From the NCBI GenBank assembly GCA_963772065.1, contig CAVYVZ010000005.1, forward strand, positions 62,001 through 126,000: a stretch of 64,000 bases of DNA, written 5' to 3'. Under the pieces are notes generated by a model. The model was not told the origin of the DNA. It worked only from the letters and a program-made list of their open reading frames with translations, and made no database searches. This document shows positions 60,023 to 64,000 of this stretch, one piece after another; position 1 is the stretch's first letter; each line of letters opens with the position of its first letter. Source of the DNA: CAVYVZ01 sp963772065. Its GTDB lineage: Bacteria > Acidobacteriota > Vicinamibacteria > Vicinamibacterales > UBA2999. Made by a program: the position numbers and the translations under genes.

Positions 60023-62542
60023 CTATCTCGCCACGGACTGTGCCTGATCGGCGGTGACCAGCGCGTCGGCGGATCGGCCGTTGCGCGCAAACAGGCCGTA
60101 CCACACGGCATACTCGCCAGACTTGTTCTTCACGCTGATCTTCGAATCGAGTCGCAGCCCATGACGTTCGAGCAGATCGGTCACCGCGCCCGACTGCGAC
60201 GTGGACACCTCGATCAGCATCGAGCGCAGCGCCGGCGACGCCAGCGTCCGCGACGCACCTTCGAGCACCTCCAGCTCGCCGCCGTCGACGTCGAGCTTGA
60301 TGTGATTCGGCAGCGGCAGCCCGAACGAGTCGATCACGTCGTCGAGGCGAAACATCAAAACCGGCTGCTTGTACAGCGTGGGCCCATCTTCCGGCGGGTC
60401 CTCGCCGAGGGCGTGGCGCGCGGCGCCCGCCTTCAGATCGCGAAGGCTGAGGACGTTCATCCCCGTCGAGTGCGAGAGCGCAATCGGCAGGGGCGTAACC
60501 AGGTCGGCGACATCGTTCAGAATGATGTTCGCGCAGAGCGACGCCACGTTGGCGTAGCTCGCCTCGAAGCAGAACACCCTCGCGGCGCCACTCGGCTTCC
60601 TCGCGGCCACGAGCGAATAGACGCCGACGTTGGCGCCGATGTCGTAGAGCACGTCTCCGGCGCCGATCCGATTGTGAATCCAGTCGATGGTGAAGGGCTC
60701 CTTGGCGCACCCGCGCACCCGAACCATCTCGCCCTTGGTCGTGACGCGGATGTAGATGTCCGCGTGCTCGTAGTCGAGCCTCCGAGGCTTGGTGGCGGCA
60801 TGCAGCTCGACGAACGAGTCGGCCGGGATGGCCTCGATCGCGCGGTGCAGAAAATCCCTGCGTTCAACTTCGCCGAGCCCTGAGAACTCCGCGACGAGCG
60901 CCTTGAGCCGGCCGCGTCTCGCCTCGAGCTCCACTTCTCCACGTTGAATGCGCGATTCCTCTTCGCGCCTCGCCTTCTCCGCCACCTGCACCCGCTGCTT
61001 CGCCTCACGCGCCTGACGTCGCGCCTCCCTCGCGGCCTTGGCCGCGCTGCGCGCCACCTTGGATTCGTGCACGACCCGCGCCTCGCGCTCGAGCTGTTCA
61101 CGTCGCGGCGCGAGCGTTCGGCGGGCAAGCGGGGCCCACACCGGCTCGCGCGCGGGACGGAGCGGCGGCGCGGAGGCAAGCCGCTCGAGCGCGTCGACGA
61201 GCCGCGGCGTGGCTGGCACATCGATGCCGTACGGCCGCACGAATGCTTCGAGGAAGCGTCGGCTCTGAGGGTCCTCCGCGTGCGCGGCGCGAACCGCGAC
61301 ATCCAGCTGCGCCTGGTGCTCCTCGAAGTCGCGCGCCACATGCAGCAGTCCGCCGTTGACCTGCCGCAGGTGGTGGAAATGAAGAGTCCCTTCCTGCGTA
61401 TCGCGAAACTCCGGCGCCAGGATGGTGAACACGGGACGCCGCAGGATCGCGCTTTCGACTTCGGCCGTCGTGTTGACGCCGACCACCGCCGCACTGTGAT
61501 GGATCGAATCGAAGTAGTCGCTGCGACTCGCGGTGTCGACCGGCGCTGCTCCCGCGGGCGGCCAGACCACGACCGCGCCGAGGGCGCTCAGGTCCACGCC
61601 CTGCCACTGCTCTGCGTTCTGCGGATGCGGGCGCACGAGGATCCCGACGTCGCGCAATGCGCTCGACGCCGACCGGCGGAGTTGCTCCACCCAGTTGCGA
61701 ACGAAGGGGACCTCCTCCGGCGCCACGAACTTCGAGGAGCAGACATAGAGCAGATACTGACGATCGGCGGGCAGGCCGATCCGCGCGCAGAATTCCTCCC
61801 GCGTGGTGCTGGGACGCCAGTCGAACCAGTGATCGAACGCCGCGGCTCCCGTCACCACGACCCGCTCAGCCGGGACGCCGTGGAGTTCTACGGCCTCGCG
61901 CTTCATCGCGTCGTTCCAGACCGTGACGAGATCAACAGGACCGTGAATCAGACCCTTGTTGCTCAGATTGTCCCAACTGGCCACACACAGCGCAGTGCGG
62001 ATACCCTGCGCGCGGGCACTGCGGACGTACTCGGCCTGCGGCGAACCAGGCTCGATCAGCGGCGTGAGCGCGACGACATCCGGCTGCATCGTGCGGATGA
62101 ATGCGTCGATCGCCGGGTCGCGCGGAATCGCTCGATTCATGCCCCGCAGCCACGTCGCCATCAGGCGCCGGCCGACGGCGGTGCGCAGGTGGCCGCGCTC
62201 GGTGTGTTCGAGCACGGCTCGCGGCGCCTCCCGTCTGGCCCGCTCTCGCAGCTTTGGCGCGTTGCGGTATTCCGGGCCCAGGTAGCGCAGGTAGTCCAGG
62301 CCAAGTCGCAGCTCACGGCCTAGCAGCCCCCACCCGTCCGCGCGAAGCGGGATATCGCCGTACGAGAACGTCGGATACTCACCGGCGAGCTGACGCGCAA
62401 TGTCCGTCGGATCGAGCTGCGCGTATTTGACCTTGCCCTGGAACGCGAGGTGAACCCGGTGGCCGCGGTCGCACAGCATCCGCAGGGTCGACTCGAAATT
62501 GCGTACGTACCCGGAATGCCGCATGACGAAGAGGAGGTTCAT
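60023..62542 (-). CDS. Family A glycosyltransferase - coiled-coil - FkbM methyltransferase fusion
   Basis: An 839-residue protein. Family A half: LLFVMRHSGYVRNFESTLRML, TPLIEPGSPQAEYVRSAR, SWDNLSNKGLI, VTGAAAFDHWF, RPHPQNAEQW, SDYFDSIHHSAAVVGVNTTAEVESAI, GTLHFHHL. A Lys/Arg/Glu/Ala helix of about 70 residues follows (475-545; EARRQAREAKQRVQVAEKARR), predicted coiled coil. FkbM half: YDIGANVGVYSLVAARKPSG, FCFEASYANVASLCANI, HIKLDVDGGELEVLEGA. ATG 62542 is chosen because paralogues start at this point; GTG 62557 in the same frame is an alternative. The near-identical plan to 53363 indicates duplication. Confidence 0.72.
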   Translation of the reverse strand: MNLLFVMRHSGYVRNFESTLRMLCDRGHRVHLAFQGKVKYAQLDPTDIARQLAGEYPTFSYGDIPLRADGWGLLGRELRLGLDYLRYLGPEYRNAPKLRERARREAPRAVLEHTERGHLRTAVGRRLMATWLRGMNRAIPRDPAIDAFIRTMQPDVVALTPLIEPGSPQAEYVRSARAQGIRTALCVASWDNLSNKGLIHGPVDLVTVWNDAMKREAVELHGVPAERVVVTGAAAFDHWFDWRPSTTREEFCARIGLPADRQYLLYVCSSKFVAPEEVPFVRNWVEQLRRSASSALRDVGILVRPHPQNAEQWQGVDLSALGAVVVWPPAGAAPVDTASRSDYFDSIHHSAAVVGVNTTAEVESAILRRPVFTILAPEFRDTQEGTLHFHHLRQVNGGLLHVARDFEEHQAQLDVAVRAAHAEDPQSRRFLEAFVRPYGIDVPATPRLVDALERLASAPPLRPAREPVWAPLARRTLAPRREQLEREARVVHESKVARSAAKAAREARRQAREAKQRVQVAEKARREEESRIQRGEVELEARRGRLKALVAEFSGLGEVERRDFLHRAIEAIPADSFVELHAATKPRRLDYEHADIYIRVTTKGEMVRVRGCAKEPFTIDWIHNRIGAGDVLYDIGANVGVYSLVAARKPSGAARVFCFEASYANVASLCANIILNDVADLVTPLPIALSHSTGMNVLSLRDLKAGAARHALGEDPPEDGPTLYKQPVLMFRLDDVIDSFGLPLPNHIKLDVDGGELEVLEGASRTLASPALRSMLIEVSTSQSGAVTDLLERHGLRLDSKISVKNKSGEYAVWYGLFARNGRSADALVTADQAQSVAR

Positions 62543-62560
62543 TGCGGTGGAGCTCACGCG

Positions 62561-63550
62561 TTATTCGAGACGGGTCTTGTCACGAAAACTGGCCGCGAGG
62601 ACGACTTCGGTCAGGCCCTCCTCCTCGGCTCTGCGCATGATCTGACGCGTCCGCAAGCCGCAAAGGGCGTGGAGATCGGCGTTCAGCCTGTCCGATTCAC
62701 TGTCGGCAAGCAGGTGATTGCGCCGGGCCAGTGCGGCGATTTCAAACGCCAGGTCGTAATGCTGAAAGGCCAGGGCCAGACCGAGCAATCTGGCGACATC
62801 ACGGCGCACGGTCTCGGAGTGTGCAGCGATGAGAGTCTCGGGCTCCCGCAGATACAGGCAATGAGCCCACGTGACTACCCGCCTCGAATACAGCGATTCC
62901 TGGTAGCCCGACCGGCGTAATGCCGTGCGACTGAGTGAGAACAGCGCAAACCCCTGCTGGCGAAGATAGCGGTCGACGTCCGCAAAAAGCGATTGGCCCT
63001 TGTAGAACGGCTGGAACAGCGACTCGGTATGGATGCCGAGCAGCGACTGGCTGACCAGCCGAGAGCCCGACTGAAGAATCTCCAACTCTGTTCCCTGTGT
63101 GTCCACTTTGAGAAAGGCGGCGTCCGCAAAACCGTAGTGGGCGGCTGCCTCGTCGAGCGGCAGCGTAGGGACTTTCATCGTCGAAACGACGCCGAAGGCC
63201 TTGGCCCCGCAGAAGCGCCGGGTCACCCCGACGTCCGGTTCGAGCAACGAGCTCATGCCCGGTTTGCGCGTCACATACAAGTCCGCTTCGCCGCGCCGCG
63301 CCGCGATGGCTTCGGCCATGACCGTCACGGCCCGCCACGGCGCATCGAGCGCGATCTGTTTTCTCAGCCGCTCGGCTTCCGGTGCGTCAGGCTCCGAAAC
63401 GAAGTAATGAGCGAACGACGCCAGGGTGTTGAGCGGTGGAAACGCTGAACCACGGCCTCCGATGTCGACAAACTTCATGGCGGCATCGCTCAGGAGCGCA
63501 GTTAACGCCGCAAACCTCAGCGTCGTGTACGGTTTCTTGTGTCCGGGCAT
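62561..63550 (-). CDS. FkbM-family methyltransferase
   Basis: A 329-residue stand-alone FkbM-type protein. KFVDIGGRGSAFPPL near residue 26 is the SAM loop region; FVSEPDAPEAERL, AAFLKVDTQGTELEILQSGSRLV (the FkbM hallmark KVDxxGxE) and LLGIHTESLFQPFYKGQSLFADVD follow. About 80 further residues of helical C-terminus are unusual for the family. It is first in the minus-strand series, starting ATG 63550 next to a divergent gap. Likely O-methylates a sugar. Confidence 0.78.
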   Translation of the reverse strand: MPGHKKPYTTLRFAALTALLSDAAMKFVDIGGRGSAFPPLNTLASFAHYFVSEPDAPEAERLRKQIALDAPWRAVTVMAEAIAARRGEADLYVTRKPGMSSLLEPDVGVTRRFCGAKAFGVVSTMKVPTLPLDEAAAHYGFADAAFLKVDTQGTELEILQSGSRLVSQSLLGIHTESLFQPFYKGQSLFADVDRYLRQQGFALFSLSRTALRRSGYQESLYSRRVVTWAHCLYLREPETLIAAHSETVRRDVARLLGLALAFQHYDLAFEIAALARRNHLLADSESDRLNADLHALCGLRTRQIMRRAEEEGLTEVVLAASFRDKTRLE

Positions 63551-63611
63551 TGCGCGCTTCAGCGACGCGCCTGCGTGATGCCTGACGCGAGATTAGAATT
63601 GGACGCTTGGA
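63551..63611. promoter_or_regulatory. Divergent intergenic region with TAGAAT box
   Basis: 61 bp between the minus-strand FkbM gene and the plus-strand membrane gene. TAGAAT at 63594-63599 on the plus strand lies 12 bases before ATG 63612 (AATTGG between), the same arrangement as before the 28080 gene. A near-leaderless transcript is possible. No clear -35 and no obvious minus-strand box. Confidence 0.4.
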
Positions 63612-64000
63612 ATGGTCGCACTGAAGCCAGGGATGCCCTCTCACATGCACGAGGCGACCGCGACGCGAGAGAAAGGCCGCCGTTCGCGACGCGTCACGTT
63701 CATCCTAATCGGCTCGCTCACCGTCGTCATTCTCGTGTTGACGGCTGGACAGCAGATCTTTGATACGAACTTCTACACGTTGTGGGAAGCCACGGCGCTG
63801 CTGGCCGGTGATCACCCGTACCGAGACTTCTACGAATGGGGTGTACCGCTCCAGGCCACACTCTCGGCGGTGGCGCAAGTGGGCGCCGGCCACCGTCTCA
63901 TCGGCGAGTTCGTCGTTCATTGGCTGTTCATCGTGGCCGGTGTGGTCGTGGCATTCCATCTGGCGATCCGACTCTCGCACTCGATCGCAGCGTCGCTGAT
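63612..64000 (+). CDS. Polytopic membrane protein, GT-C-like (3' end cut by window edge)
   Basis: The first 129 codons of a membrane protein of the 42802 type. ATG at 63612, 63633 and 63645 are all in frame; the first is given, but homology (RRSRRVTFILIGSLTVVILVL) begins after all three. TLWEATALLAGDHPYRDFYEWGVPL follows the first helix, then AGHRLIGEFVVHWLFIVAGVVVAFHLAIRL. The gene is divergent from the rest of the locus and continues beyond 64000. Its intact first helix is what suggests a frameshift at the start of the 42802 gene. Confidence 0.75.
   Translation, partial: MVALKPGMPSHMHEATATREKGRRSRRVTFILIGSLTVVILVLTAGQQIFDTNFYTLWEATALLAGDHPYRDFYEWGVPLQATLSAVAQVGAGHRLIGEFVVHWLFIVAGVVVAFHLAIRLSHSIAASL

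Noticed and set aside
1..64000. tRNA, rRNA, insertion sequences, attachment sites
   Set aside because: I saw no tRNA-like cloverleaf, rRNA segment, transposase or terminal inverted repeats with target duplications; the window is essentially all glycan genes.

Overview
The window is a GC-rich (roughly 65% by eye) stretch of bacterial chromosome that is almost entirely one surface-glycan biosynthesis locus. Nearly every gene lies on the minus strand. Consecutive genes usually share a 1 to 8 base stop/start overlap (ATGA, GTGA, TTGA, TGATG, TAGTG), and GTG and TTG starts are common. The only plus-strand genes are one at 28080-29513 and one running off the right edge from 63612. Gene content, GC, start-codon use and GGTTC-rich intergenic repeats would fit an environmental Acidobacteriota-like organism, but no marker gene is present, so that is a guess.

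Reading the minus strand in its direction of transcription, 63.5 to 44.6 kb holds an FkbM methyltransferase and then a series of large proteins built on one repeated GT-B-like glycosyltransferase module ('family A'). In several of these the module is fused to an FkbM methyltransferase, a sugar O-methyltransferase, or a second module carrying a GPWLSExGFELLYW signature ('family B'). Family-2 glycosyltransferases and TylF-like methyltransferases are interspersed. From 44.6 to 37.9 kb come large membrane proteins, a small ankyrin-like protein, a second neuC/neuA pair and a methyltransferase. From 37.9 to 28 kb are more family A genes, a formyltransferase, a polysaccharide deacetylase and a methyltransferase/glycosyltransferase fusion; four of the genes between 31.2 and 36.0 kb carry frameshifts. 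From 28 to 17.8 kb come family A and B genes and a full neuB-neuC-methyltransferase-neuA set. From 17.8 kb to the left edge are an epimerase with three frameshifts, GT-C-like membrane proteins, a cytidylyltransferase, a WbpB/WbpD/WbpE-like cassette for a diacetamido-uronic acid, another aminotransferase/epimerase/acetyltransferase group, a family-2 glycosyltransferase, a second neuB and a truncated short-chain dehydrogenase.

Taken together the genes could make and CMP-activate one or two nonulosonic acids (sialic, legionaminic or similar), make at least one amino or diacetamido sugar, and assemble and methylate, formylate or acetylate a complex glycan. No Wzx, Wzy, Wzz, ABC exporter or initiating phosphoglycosyltransferase is visible, so export and initiation must be encoded elsewhere.

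The most unusual content is the set of eleven family A paralogues, five family B modules and three shared methyltransferase modules, recombined into at least six domain architectures in about 40 kb. At least ten frameshifts are visible. Most look like one surplus base, so assembly or read error has to be excluded before any of them is read as gene decay.
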